The notes beneath the pieces were generated by a model, which saw only the letters and a list, made by a program, of their open reading frames with translations, was not told where the DNA came from and did not search any database. From the NCBI GenBank assembly GCA_024274855.1, contig JAJSAJ010000169.1, positions 1 to 12,908 of the forward strand: 12,908 bases of DNA. Reading direction: 5' to 3'. Origin of the DNA: Planctomycetota bacterium. GTDB lineage: Bacteria > Planctomycetota > Planctomycetia > Pirellulales > Pirellulaceae. Below are positions 1 to 6,726 of the stretch, piece after piece; the stretch's first letter is position 1, and every line of letters begins with the position of its first letter. The position numbers were made by a program, and so were the translations under genes.

Positions 1-815
1 CAGATCGTCATACAGGTTTCCCAAGGCCGCTCGATGTTGAAGGCACCGATTCGCTGCTCGGGCGTGTCGAAGTCGCCGCATCCCCCGCCCGCCCTGTTGT
101 TGACCAGGATATTCTTTTGAAGAGACCGGCAAAGCAAGACGTTCTTAAGACCCTCACTGCGATCGAACTCCTGAGGCACGTCAAACCACATCGTGATCAG
201 CGGGCCGTACTTGGTGATCAGCTAGGTCACCTGAGCACGTAGATAGCGACGATACGATTCAATATCCGATGTCTTCCGCCTGACTCGGCCACCGGGGCTG
301 GTACGTGGGAAATCTGGATGGTGCCAGTCGCAAACGGAATGATAGGTGCCAAAGGCAATTCCTTGACGCTTACACGCTTCGGCCAATTCATTGACGACAT
401 CTCGACCAAACGGTGACTTCATGATATTGAAGTCTGTCTGTTTCGTGTCCCACAAACAGAATCCATCATGGTGTTTGGTGGTCAGTATGATGTATTTCAT
501 TCCAGCCGCTTTTGCGACGGCAACCCACCGATCCGCATCGAACTTGGTCGGATTGAATCTCTTGTACAGGTTGTCGTATTCCTCAATCGGTGTCTGCGTA
601 CCGCGAGACCAGCCGATTTCCCGTCCGGTCAAGCTTACCGGGCCCCAATGGATGAACATGCCGAACCGCATATCCTGCCACCGCTGAAGGGCGGCCGCAT
701 CGGGTGCGGGACACTCGATTTTTTTCACGGCCTTCGCGGCCGGCTTCGTATCGGCTGCCGAGACGAAACTTGCGAAAAGCAGGACAACACCAATGGCTCG
801 AAAAGAAACTATCAC
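1..815 (-). pseudogene. GH29 alpha-L-fucosidase, interrupted by in-frame TAG
   Basis: A GH29 enzyme removes alpha-L-fucose from glycans. The chosen start is GTG at 815-813: it has GGAGG nine bases upstream and opens directly on a signal peptide (h-region AIGVVLLFASF, cleavage near VSA/AD). In-frame TTG (887) and ATG (875) starts would add a non-hydrophobic N-terminus. GH29 hallmarks include MRFGMFIHWGP (~49-59), TTKHHDGFCLWD (~112-123) and DWHHPDFP (~163-170). Codon 198 is TAG (222-224). Beyond it the same frame stays open to the window edge and still reads as GH29: LITKYGPLITMWFDVPQEF, with the expected nucleophile Asp in WFD, then NNRAGGG, GDFDTPEQRIG and RPWETCMTI. The stop sits where family members, as I recall them, have Glu (QVTEL), so GAG to TAG is the simplest explanation. 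The rest of the C-terminus lies outside the window. The product made up to the TAG would lack the nucleophile and be inactive. Confidence 0.88.
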
Positions 816-1453
816 GGTACGAGGCCTCCGGATTTCCAGGATTTTATTGAAACGTCGCGATTCAATACCACGCATTGGTCTCTGCAACTTCAGATACCAC
901 CGCTTGTATCATTGACCGGCGAGACCGCCAACCACGCCGCTGACGTACTCTCAGACGGCCAAACTGCTACACATAATCTTGAGCGTTAGTAATCCAGTAT
1001 ACATTCGATCACAGCCCCGGTGTTGTGGCGACATGCAATGTTGGTAGCATCCCATGACATTCCGGATGCCACGCTTCGTGCGATAAACTCGTGAACACGT
1101 AACTGTTTAGGATTGCCGGAAGAGCAACCTCGCCATTCAGTTGCCTTTCGACCCGCGAAAGTGCATCTCTTTCGTGAAGCGAAAGACGACTTTGTTTTTC
1201 CGCAACACTTTAACCAAATGGCAAGTGATCGACTGAACGGCAGGAAGACTAGAACACTAGGCTTTGTCCATTCCTGATTAGGACCGGCAGGTTGGACAAC
1301 GCCACTGTTGCTGCGCTTTGGCCCAGCGGAGCGATAAGGGATTTGCTGCCGTATGACCGCAATACGTCCATTCCAAACCTTTCCTTCCGACTCGGTTTGC
1401 ACATTGGACGGAGAGGATCGGACGGGGCAGTTCGCCCTACTTGGATTATTGGA
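816..1453. other. Intergenic region between fucosidase and sulfatase
   Basis: This stretch of about 640 bases lies upstream of the fucosidase and downstream of the sulfatase. A minus-strand frame is open over 986-1402, but it has no recognisable motif and no ribosome binding site, so I do not call it. The only recognised elements are the fucosidase ribosome binding site and possible -10 box near 825-846, a weak GGGC/GCCC stem near 1425-1440, and a perfect tandem octamer at 1441-1456 that runs into the sulfatase stop codon. Confidence 0.5.
825..829 (-). promoter_or_regulatory. Ribosome binding site GGAGG for the fucosidase GTG start
   Basis: The minus strand reads GGAGG at 829-825, nine bases before GTG 815-813. 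It decides the start in favour of GTG over the upstream in-frame ATG and TTG. A TAAAAT hexamer at 846-841 could be a -10 box, which would put the transcript start downstream of those alternatives, but I see no convincing -35 partner. Confidence 0.55.
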
Positions 1454-1456
1454 TTA
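1441..1456. repeat. Tandem octamer, 2 perfect copies, spanning the sulfatase stop
   Basis: TTGGATTA occurs twice back to back. The TAA stop of the sulfatase (1456-1454 on minus) is made by the second copy. The core GGATTA (TAATCC on the other strand) is the same hexamer found in the arrays at 6385-6402 and 6518-6541. Confidence 0.5.
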
Positions 1457-2974
1457 TCTGGGTTCCGGGCGTGGTTGCCACGTGTCGTAGATTTTTGCAC
1501 TTTGGCCTCGCCAGAATGGCGACGAGCCCCACAGCGGCACGGTTGGTAACATCGACTCCCACTCGCCAAGCTCTTGAAACAGTTGCACTAAACGCTCCTT
1601 GTCGGCCACCGCCAAGTCTTTCTGTTCGGCAAGGTCAGATGCCGGTTGAAACAACTGTGCCGCACGATGCGAGAGACGGATCAGTTTGTAATCTCCATCC
1701 AGCACAACAGCTTGACCTTGAAGTCGCCAGAAGAGAGTCCTTGTGGGTGCGGTGGCTTCGCCACGCAATTGTGGCAGCAAGTTGATTCCATCATACGCAC
1801 CGTGGCGCTGAACCATTCTTTTTCGGTTTCTCCTGTCTTCATAGTTGCGCGGCTTGCCCAGAGGCAACGGCTTGGCCTCGGCGGCGGCCATGAACGTTGG
1901 CAGAAGATCAAGGCTCGAGACCGGCCCTGCATGGCGTGCGGCAGCCGGCAGGTGACTTGGCCAGGACCAGATCATCGGCACGCGAATGCCTCCTTCGCGC
2001 AAACTGCCTTTGGCTCCTGACAACCGCCCATTCCAGCTGGCATTGATCGTCGCGCCTCCGTTATCCGAAAAAAACGTGATCAATGTATTCTCCAATTGCC
2101 CCGATTCTTTCAGGTACTGTCGCACCCGGCCGACACCCCGATCCAGTGCAAAGACCATCGCGGCGTAGGTTCGGCGTTTCTTGTCTTGAATATGTGCTAA
2201 CCGTTCAAGATCCTCCTTTGTGGCTTGCATCGGCGTGTGCGGCGCATTGTAGGAAAGGAACAGAAACCACGGCTTGCCGGATTCACACTGTGCTCCCAGC
2301 CAACGCAGTGCTTCGTCCGTAAAGAAGTCGGTCAAGTAGGGACTCGAAAACTCTTGGACCGGTTTGCCATTTCGCTCGATCTGGTTCCTACCCTTGGCGG
2401 GAAAGTAGTTATGGCCGCCGCCAAGCATTCCACAAAAGTGATCGAATCCACGCACATTGGGATGAAATGGGGCCGTCGTTCCCTGGTGCCACTTGCCAAT
2501 CAAGGCGGTCGCGTAACCCGCCGCTCGAAGATGATCGCCTAGCGTATACTCGCCAGGCGGCAGACCGAGCAGTTCCGGACGAGTTGCGTAATTGGCCGCC
2601 GAGGCATTCAGGTTCGCCTGATAGCCAAATCGTCGCGGGTCGCGCCCCGTCAACAAACCCGCGCGCGAAGGAGAACAGACCGAACTGGCAACGTAGGCCT
2701 GAGTGCACATCACTCCAGACTCGGCCAACGCATCAAGATTGGGGGTCTCCAACAGCTTGCTGCCCATGCATCCCAGGTCGCCATACCCCATGTCGTCGGC
2801 CAGTATGATCAAGATATTGGGTGCGTGGTACTTATCGGCTGAGAAAGCTTGATTTACAGTTCCAGTCGACGCTATGACCGCGAGTGTGGTCAGGGTGAGT
2901 CTCAAGAGTCCATGTAGTAAACGGACCGCTGATACCCTGAAGCGAGAACTGGCTGTGGTCCTTGCAGAAGACAT
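1454..2974 (-). CDS. Secreted type I (S1) formylglycine sulfatase
   Basis: Hydrolyses sulfate esters, most likely on a polysaccharide, in the periplasm or outside the cell. The start is ATG 2974 with GGAGG seven bases upstream, giving 506 residues; the open frame runs 80 codons further upstream but that part does not look coding. A signal peptide spans about 15-46 (hydrophobic LLRLTLTTLAVIAST, cleavage near AFSA/D). S1 motifs in order: metal-binding LADDMGYGDLG (59-68), the modification motif CSPSRAGLLTGR with Cys100 as the residue converted to formylglycine, GKWHQG (160-165), His246 in NAPHTP, SDNGG (303-307), and Lys323 in GAKGSLREGGIRVP. The C-terminus carries a DGDYKLIR strand and a tail rich in Trp and Pro. 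A basic loop at about 372-395 (RNYEDRRNRKRMVQR) sits between LLPTF and DGINLLP and is longer than in many S1 enzymes. It lies just behind a fucosidase on the same strand, but the 640-base gap argues for separate transcripts. Substrate is not decidable from sequence; GalNAc-6-sulfate or another sulfated sugar would suit the neighbours. A Cys-type sulfatase needs a formylglycine-generating enzyme, which is not in this window. Confidence 0.93.
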   Translation of the reverse strand: MSSARTTASSRFRVSAVRLLHGLLRLTLTTLAVIASTGTVNQAFSADKYHAPNILIILADDMGYGDLGCMGSKLLETPNLDALAESGVMCTQAYVASSVCSPSRAGLLTGRDPRRFGYQANLNASAANYATRPELLGLPPGEYTLGDHLRAAGYATALIGKWHQGTTAPFHPNVRGFDHFCGMLGGGHNYFPAKGRNQIERNGKPVQEFSSPYLTDFFTDEALRWLGAQCESGKPWFLFLSYNAPHTPMQATKEDLERLAHIQDKKRRTYAAMVFALDRGVGRVRQYLKESGQLENTLITFFSDNGGATINASWNGRLSGAKGSLREGGIRVPMIWSWPSHLPAAARHAGPVSSLDLLPTFMAAAEAKPLPLGKPRNYEDRRNRKRMVQRHGAYDGINLLPQLRGEATAPTRTLFWRLQGQAVVLDGDYKLIRLSHRAAQLFQPASDLAEQKDLAVADKERLVQLFQELGEWESMLPTVPLWGSSPFWRGQSAKIYDTWQPRPEPR

Positions 2975-2981
2975 GTCGATT

Positions 2982-2986
2982 CCTCC
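2982..2986 (-). promoter_or_regulatory. Ribosome binding site GGAGG for the sulfatase
   Basis: GGAGG on the minus strand, seven bases before ATG 2974-2972. It fixes the start at the signal peptide and rules out the 80-codon upstream extension. Confidence 0.75.
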
Positions 2987-3434
2987 GTTGGCAGGCTTTG
3001 TCTGAGGGACGGCACGGAAAGCCACGTTCAGTATCGCTGGCTGATGCTGGCCGGGGAACCCTTTGAACAGATTTTGCTGTGCTGTGGCCGGACGAGATAC
3101 AGAGATTATCTGAGTTAGCGGCGAAGACAGAGGACCGAATGACGTACGGCCAACATCGGAAGGCCCAGTCCAACCATGTGGAACGCCCCCCGAGCTTGCC
3201 TCGTGGGAGCGCAAGTCTCGTCAGCTAGATGTGACTGTAGCCGGTCTATCCGCGCTCAATGTTACGCCTATTCACCTCTCTGGCGTTTCCCTGCTGGATC
3301 ATATTCTTCAGGAGGCCGAAACCACGCGGGAGGCGGTGCGGGCGGATCGTCCCGGTGTCTTGACGGCGTTCTGCGATCCGTCTGTCGAGCAGTCTACCAT
3401 GTTGTCGTGGTCGAATCACGTCCGAAGTAGTCGG

Positions 3435-3464
3435 TTGCTTGACTGCGTGGCTGTTCTGTACAAT
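3435..3464 (+). promoter_or_regulatory. Putative sigma70-type promoter
   Basis: TTGCTT at 3435-3440, an 18-base spacer, then TACAAT at 3459-3464. Transcription would begin near 3471, leaving a leader of about 68 bases before the GTG start at 3539. An overlapping TTGACT (3439-3444) has only a 14-base spacer and is less likely. Confidence 0.4.
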
Positions 3465-3538
3465 CAGTAGATCAGTGACGCAGTTCACCACCTCGGTTTC
3501 GCAACGAACCATAGCCCCAAAGCGGACAGGATACTACC

Positions 3539-4567
3539 GTGCCACGTTACACGCAGAGCAACTCATTTGTGATTACGGTCAGCTGCGGATTACTCGGTCT
3601 GCTTCTCGCCGCACCGAATGCTTGGGGCCAAGTGAATGACCAGGTGAAAGAGAGGGCACAGCTCGCGTCTGGATCCGGCGATGGACCGGTTGCATTGATT
3701 GATGACACTTCTTTCGAGCGCGGCTTTATTGTCTGGTCACCAAGACCAGGAAGGAAAGTTGCTGTTGGCCAGTTGCAGCCTTTTGACGGTCACGAAACAC
3801 CGGTGTGGGAGTTGGCTCAATGGAGCAGTCGATTCAATCTCGCTCAGGCGAAACGCGAAGTGGTTTCACCTGGGGTGATTCGTTTCTTTGACGGCGCCAA
3901 ATCCGTAGTCTACGACTTTAGGTCCGCTCAAGAGCCCGTAGTCGCTCTCGCCTTGAATGGAATCAAAGAACGAAGCGGAAAAGCGCCCAAGCGGGGCGCC
4001 ACCTGGCCCCACCTGTTAATCGAACGGAAGTTACTTAGCCACCCACGGTTGCCCCAATTGGACGCTGTTGATATTTGCATTTCGTATCGGCTGATTCAGC
4101 AGGAGGTTGAGAAACCGGCCGGATGGGATCCGCGTCGTCATACGGCTCAGTTTCTGCTCTATCTCACATTGCAAAACCAAAACAAGAAATCTGCGGGCTT
4201 TGGCGATTATCTCTGGTTCGGCGTCTCGATGTACGATGCGCGCTATCGCCACACACCACCTCACAAGATGGCCGACCTTGGCACCAAGAACAAGAAGGGA
4301 ACCGGGAAGTTTATCTTCAACCCGGCCGGCAAACGGTATACACCCAACAGTGCTCACGATGGTCAGTGGATCACCATCCAACGGAATCTGTTGCCGCTGA
4401 TGAAAGAAGCCTTGCAAGACGCTTGGAGCAAGGGCTTCTTGAGTGACTCGCATGAACTGCAGGACTACGGACTGGGTGGCATAAACTGCGGGTGGGAGGT
4501 CACAGGAACCTGGAACGTCGCTATGCAAATCAAGAACCTGCGACTGGAAGCAACGTTACGCGATTGA
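3539..4567 (+). CDS. Secreted protein of unknown family, probable beta-sandwich
   Basis: 342 residues from a GTG start, with a weak AGG eight bases upstream. A signal peptide is clear (about 10-30, hydrophobic FVITVSCGLLGLLLAA, cleavage near NAWG/Q); the Cys at 16 is not in a proper lipobox, so release by signal peptidase I is likely. I do not recognise the family. The mature part has many short alternating strands rich in Trp, Tyr and Phe (FIVWSPRPGRKVAVGQL, DYLWFGVSMYDARYRH) and ends in WEVTGTWNVAMQIKNLRLEA, the pattern of a closing strand pair in a lectin- or lyase-like jelly roll. A lone conserved-looking block DGQWITIQRNLLPLM (about 276-290) precedes a helix. The context, next to glycosidases and a sulfatase, suggests glycan binding or cleavage, but that is inference. 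It lies 135 bases upstream of a glycosidase remnant on the same strand and might once have been co-transcribed with it. Confidence 0.8.
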   Translation: MPRYTQSNSFVITVSCGLLGLLLAAPNAWGQVNDQVKERAQLASGSGDGPVALIDDTSFERGFIVWSPRPGRKVAVGQLQPFDGHETPVWELAQWSSRFNLAQAKREVVSPGVIRFFDGAKSVVYDFRSAQEPVVALALNGIKERSGKAPKRGATWPHLLIERKLLSHPRLPQLDAVDICISYRLIQQEVEKPAGWDPRRHTAQFLLYLTLQNQNKKSAGFGDYLWFGVSMYDARYRHTPPHKMADLGTKNKKGTGKFIFNPAGKRYTPNSAHDGQWITIQRNLLPLMKEALQDAWSKGFLSDSHELQDYGLGGINCGWEVTGTWNVAMQIKNLRLEATLRD

Positions 4568-4702
4568 TCGAAAGGGAAGGAACAGGAGACAAGAACACTG
4601 ACCCTGAGGATGTATCGCACACCGTTGCCACGAAGTCGTTTAACGCCAAGCCGAAGGCGCCGGCTAACGTACCCTCGTTCAGCACGCTCCAATGGATGTT
4701 AA

Positions 4703-5641
4703 GCAAATGCTCAATCACGAATTGTGTTTGCCCGCATGGATACAAATCTGGTACTGTCCAGTCATGCCATCGAAGGGCGAGATTTCTACCTGAACGGCAC
4801 TCGATCGCAATCGCCGCGTCGAGTTGCCGACCGATTGGCAAAACCTGCAGCGACCCGGTCTTGGCCCTGACTGCCTTGAAGATCGCTACGAACGTAGAGA
4901 TTTGGCTTACCAGCTGACTGACTGGATTGCCACGTAGGCCGCCGATGCCATGCTCCGAAACAATGGCCCACTGCTGGCCACGATGGGCATCCGCTGCCAA
5001 GCTGTCCGGACCGACGACAACCTATCCGGGTACGACGTGCTGATCATCGGCAAGGCGGCTTTGACGCCGGACGGACCGGCGCCCAACATCATGCACGTCG
5101 GTGACGGGCTGACAGTGATCGTTTTCGAGCAGACTTCCAAAGCGTTGGAGAAACGATTGGGATTTCGGGTCCAGGAGTACGGCTTGCGGCAGGCGTTTTC
5201 GCGCGTCCCTGATCATCCGTATCTGGCGGACCTTGCCGCCGGCAACTTGCGTGATTGGCGCGGCACAGCGACCGTCCTGCCCTCGCGTCTTAGCTACGAA
5301 CCAAGCAATAAGTACAACGGCGTGCCGGTGGTCCGATGGTGTGGTCTGCCGGTCCCGCGGCTCTGGCGCTGTGGCAATCGTGGCAATGTGGCGTCGGTAC
5401 TGATCGAAAAGCCGGCTATCGGCGACTTTCTGCCGATCATCGACGGTGGCTTCAGCCTGCAATACAGCCCGTGACCTCCAGGACGCGGTTTCAAATCTGG
5501 TACGGCAAGGCCGGTACGGTTTGGCTGTCCGATATCCGAATGAGTCCGTGCGCACCACCGTCGGAAGGCCGCTGGACCACCGGCCTGTATCTGGACAAGC
5601 CACAAGAGTGGGACGATCCGTATCGCCTCTTTCGCTGGTGA
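4703..5641 (+). pseudogene. Remnant of a large GH2-like glycosidase gene
   Basis: Three same-strand pieces read in order as one decayed gene. Piece 1, frame of 4703: NAQSRIVFARMDT then AIEGRDFYLNGT (to about 4801), the strand that normally leads into a GH2 TIM barrel. Piece 2, frame of 4803: VELPTDWQNLQRPG, ADAMLRNNGPLLA, GYDVLIIGKAALTPDG, NLRDWRGTATVLP, LWRCGNRGNVASVLIEKP, GDFLPIIDGGFSLQYSP, ending at TGA 5472-5474; it is also cut by an in-frame TAG at 4935-4937. Piece 3, frame of 5471: FQIWYGKAGTVWLSDIRM and the tail KPQEWDDPYRLFRW, TGA at 5639-5641. From memory, these blocks sit hundreds of residues apart in intact planctomycete proteins, so the barrel between pieces 1 and 2 and a stretch between pieces 2 and 3 appear deleted. 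No working enzyme can be made. The family call rests on motif memory and could be refined to another GH2-like clan member. Confidence 0.72.
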
Positions 5642-5724
5642 GGCGAGCGGAGACAGAATGGCAAAGCGGTTTGGAACAGCAATCGCCAAACGCGGCGGTG
5701 TCGCAGGCCGGCCTCCAGCTGATC

Positions 5725-6327
5725 TCAACGCCCGGCAAAGGCTTGCCCCAGGATCTTACTCGCATCGCGCCCCAACGTCTCACAAATAGCGACGGCATCT
5801 GCGAACTCAATATCCAACGTCGAAACGCGATCAGCGTTTACGAATGCCACCGTACCCGACCATGCATCCGGCGAGCCCGGCAAGTAGACCGTTACCATGG
5901 AATCGGTCACTCGCTCGACTTCAAAAGCAAGCCGGGAGCAGTCCGCAAGCTGGACCAGTACCGGTTTCAGCTGCGGCTTCAGGGAGTCTTCGCCAAGACT
6001 GCCGGCCATTTGGTTCTTGATGATGATGTACCTGGGAAAGAGCATCTGCAGGTACTTCTCGACCAGGCCGGAGAACTTCTTGCCCAGTGAACGTTGCGCC
6101 ACGAGCCCCCCCAGAAAGCAAACCAGGATGATCAGCCCGATCGAACACAAGACAAGAAGCATCCAGCCGCCAATGGTATGCACGGGCACGTACCCGCTAG
6201 TCGCTTTGAAGACCACCAGTAAGACCTGGACCACTTGTCCAACGAGGGCCCCGATGACCATCAATGGCAGAAGGAATATCAGCCCACCAATGGCCGTCAG
6301 CTTGAAGAATCCCAAGTGTTTTTCCAT
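5725..6327 (-). CDS. DUF502-like inner-membrane protein
   Basis: 200 residues from ATG 6327, with AGGA eight bases upstream; the frame is open 31 codons further but that part is not protein-like. Two hydrophobic segments at about 9-40 (LTAIGGLIFLLPLMVIGALVG) and 51-77 (GWMLLVLCSIGLIILVCFLGG) are followed by a basic amphipathic stretch and a soluble domain. The soluble part holds VTVYLPGSPDAWSGTVAFV and STLDIEFADAVAI, matching the DUF502 pattern in which 'VFVPT-P-P-SG' and 'LDMSVEDA' recur. The usual helix between the membrane part and the soluble domain is present (LGKKFSGLVEKYLQMLFP). No function is established for DUF502; a role in the envelope is all the sequence supports. It stands alone, converging on the glycosidase remnant and diverging from the next gene. 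Confidence 0.75.
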   Translation of the reverse strand: MEKHLGFFKLTAIGGLIFLLPLMVIGALVGQVVQVLLVVFKATSGYVPVHTIGGWMLLVLCSIGLIILVCFLGGLVAQRSLGKKFSGLVEKYLQMLFPRYIIIKNQMAGSLGEDSLKPQLKPVLVQLADCSRLAFEVERVTDSMVTVYLPGSPDAWSGTVAFVNADRVSTLDIEFADAVAICETLGRDASKILGQAFAGR

Positions 6328-6384
6328 GTTCGGTATCCTGATTCGTAGCCGTTCACAGCCAAAGGTCGCGAGCGGCAAATGAGC

Positions 6385-6402
6385 TCGTAATCCTAATCCT
6401 AA
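6385..6402. repeat. Degenerate hexamer array, 3 units
   Basis: TCGTAA TCCTAA TCCTAA in uninterrupted six-base register, 57 bases upstream of the DUF502-like start. Confidence 0.6.
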
Positions 6403-6517
6403 GGCGGGCTGCGGCCGCAAGTCCGGAGGAAGTGGGCTGCAGACTGTAGGGATTCAGCTTCGGTCTTTTCGGGAAAAATACGCGCGCACCATGCACGTCT
6501 TCCACACACTAAGACTC

Positions 6518-6541
6518 TAGTCCTAATCCTAGTCGTAATCC
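6518..6541. repeat. Degenerate hexamer array, 4 units
   Basis: TAGTCC TAATCC TAGTCG TAATCC in six-base register; AGACTC just before (6512-6517) may be a fifth, more diverged unit. Variation is confined to unit positions 3 and 6. Same family as 6385-6402. Confidence 0.65.
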
Positions 6542-6636
6542 ACCCTTGCTGTGTCACAGCCAAAGACATGTCGACACGAAACACGCGGCCTGGTTCCGGT
6601 CGGCGTCTCGGTTGACTCACTTCGAACTGGCCGAGG

Positions 6637-6666
6637 TTGGATGCTCAGGGGAATCGCGTCTATACT
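6637..6666 (+). promoter_or_regulatory. Putative sigma70-type promoter
   Basis: TTGGAT at 6637-6642, an 18-base spacer, and TATACT at 6661-6666. Transcription would start near 6673 and leave a leader of about 54 bases before ATG 6727. This placement excludes the in-frame upstream TTG at 6637 as a start codon. Confidence 0.5.
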
Positions 6667-6726
6667 GTGAGTGGAACCGAGTTGGTCGACTTAGTCTTGG
6701 CACACATTCCCAGAAAGAGAATACAA

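Larger units (their letters stand above)
2975..3538. other. Divergent intergenic region, with a possible gene remnant
   Basis: About 560 bases between the divergent sulfatase and the plus-strand secreted protein. It should hold both promoters; only the rightward one is visible (3435-3464). A plus-strand frame is open from 3114 to 3470 (118 codons, TAG stop) and reads like protein in its middle (ELASWERKSRQLD, then VTVAGLSALNVTPIHLSGV), but it has no clear start or ribosome binding site and I recognise no family. I treat it as a possible remnant rather than a gene. Confidence 0.4.
6328..6726. other. Divergent intergenic region with hexamer arrays
   Basis: About 400 bases between divergent genes. 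It holds two degenerate hexamer arrays (6385-6402 and 6518-6541), a 10-base palindrome TGCGGCCGCA near 6411-6420, a 13-base palindrome GCTGTG-T-CACAGC at 6548-6560, and the promoter of the rightward gene at 6637-6666. I see no convincing gene in it. Confidence 0.5.

Noticed and set aside
222..224. TAG as a sense codon (pyrrolysine or a recoded amber)
   Set aside because: TAG ends both the oxidoreductase and the ROK gene cleanly at the expected family length or tail, and Glu is expected at the fucosidase position. A point mutation is simpler.
986..1402. Open frame of 138 codons on the minus strand upstream of the fucosidase
   Set aside because: No start signal, no recognisable motif, and a composition like intergenic DNA (many Ser, Cys, Arg). 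Overlapping frames on both strands are about equally open.
1425..1440. GGGC/GCCC stem as the sulfatase terminator
   Set aside because: Only four or five pairs and no T-run follow on the minus strand.
5022..5810. Long minus-strand frame of 262 codons opposite the glycosidase remnant
   Set aside because: The opposite strand carries clear protein motifs in this stretch; the minus-strand translation is rich in Arg, Pro and Ser with no domain character, typical of an antisense shadow.
6411..6420. TGCGGCCGCA palindrome as an operator
   Set aside because: A 10-base GC palindrome is common by chance at this composition, and it is not placed against a recognisable promoter.
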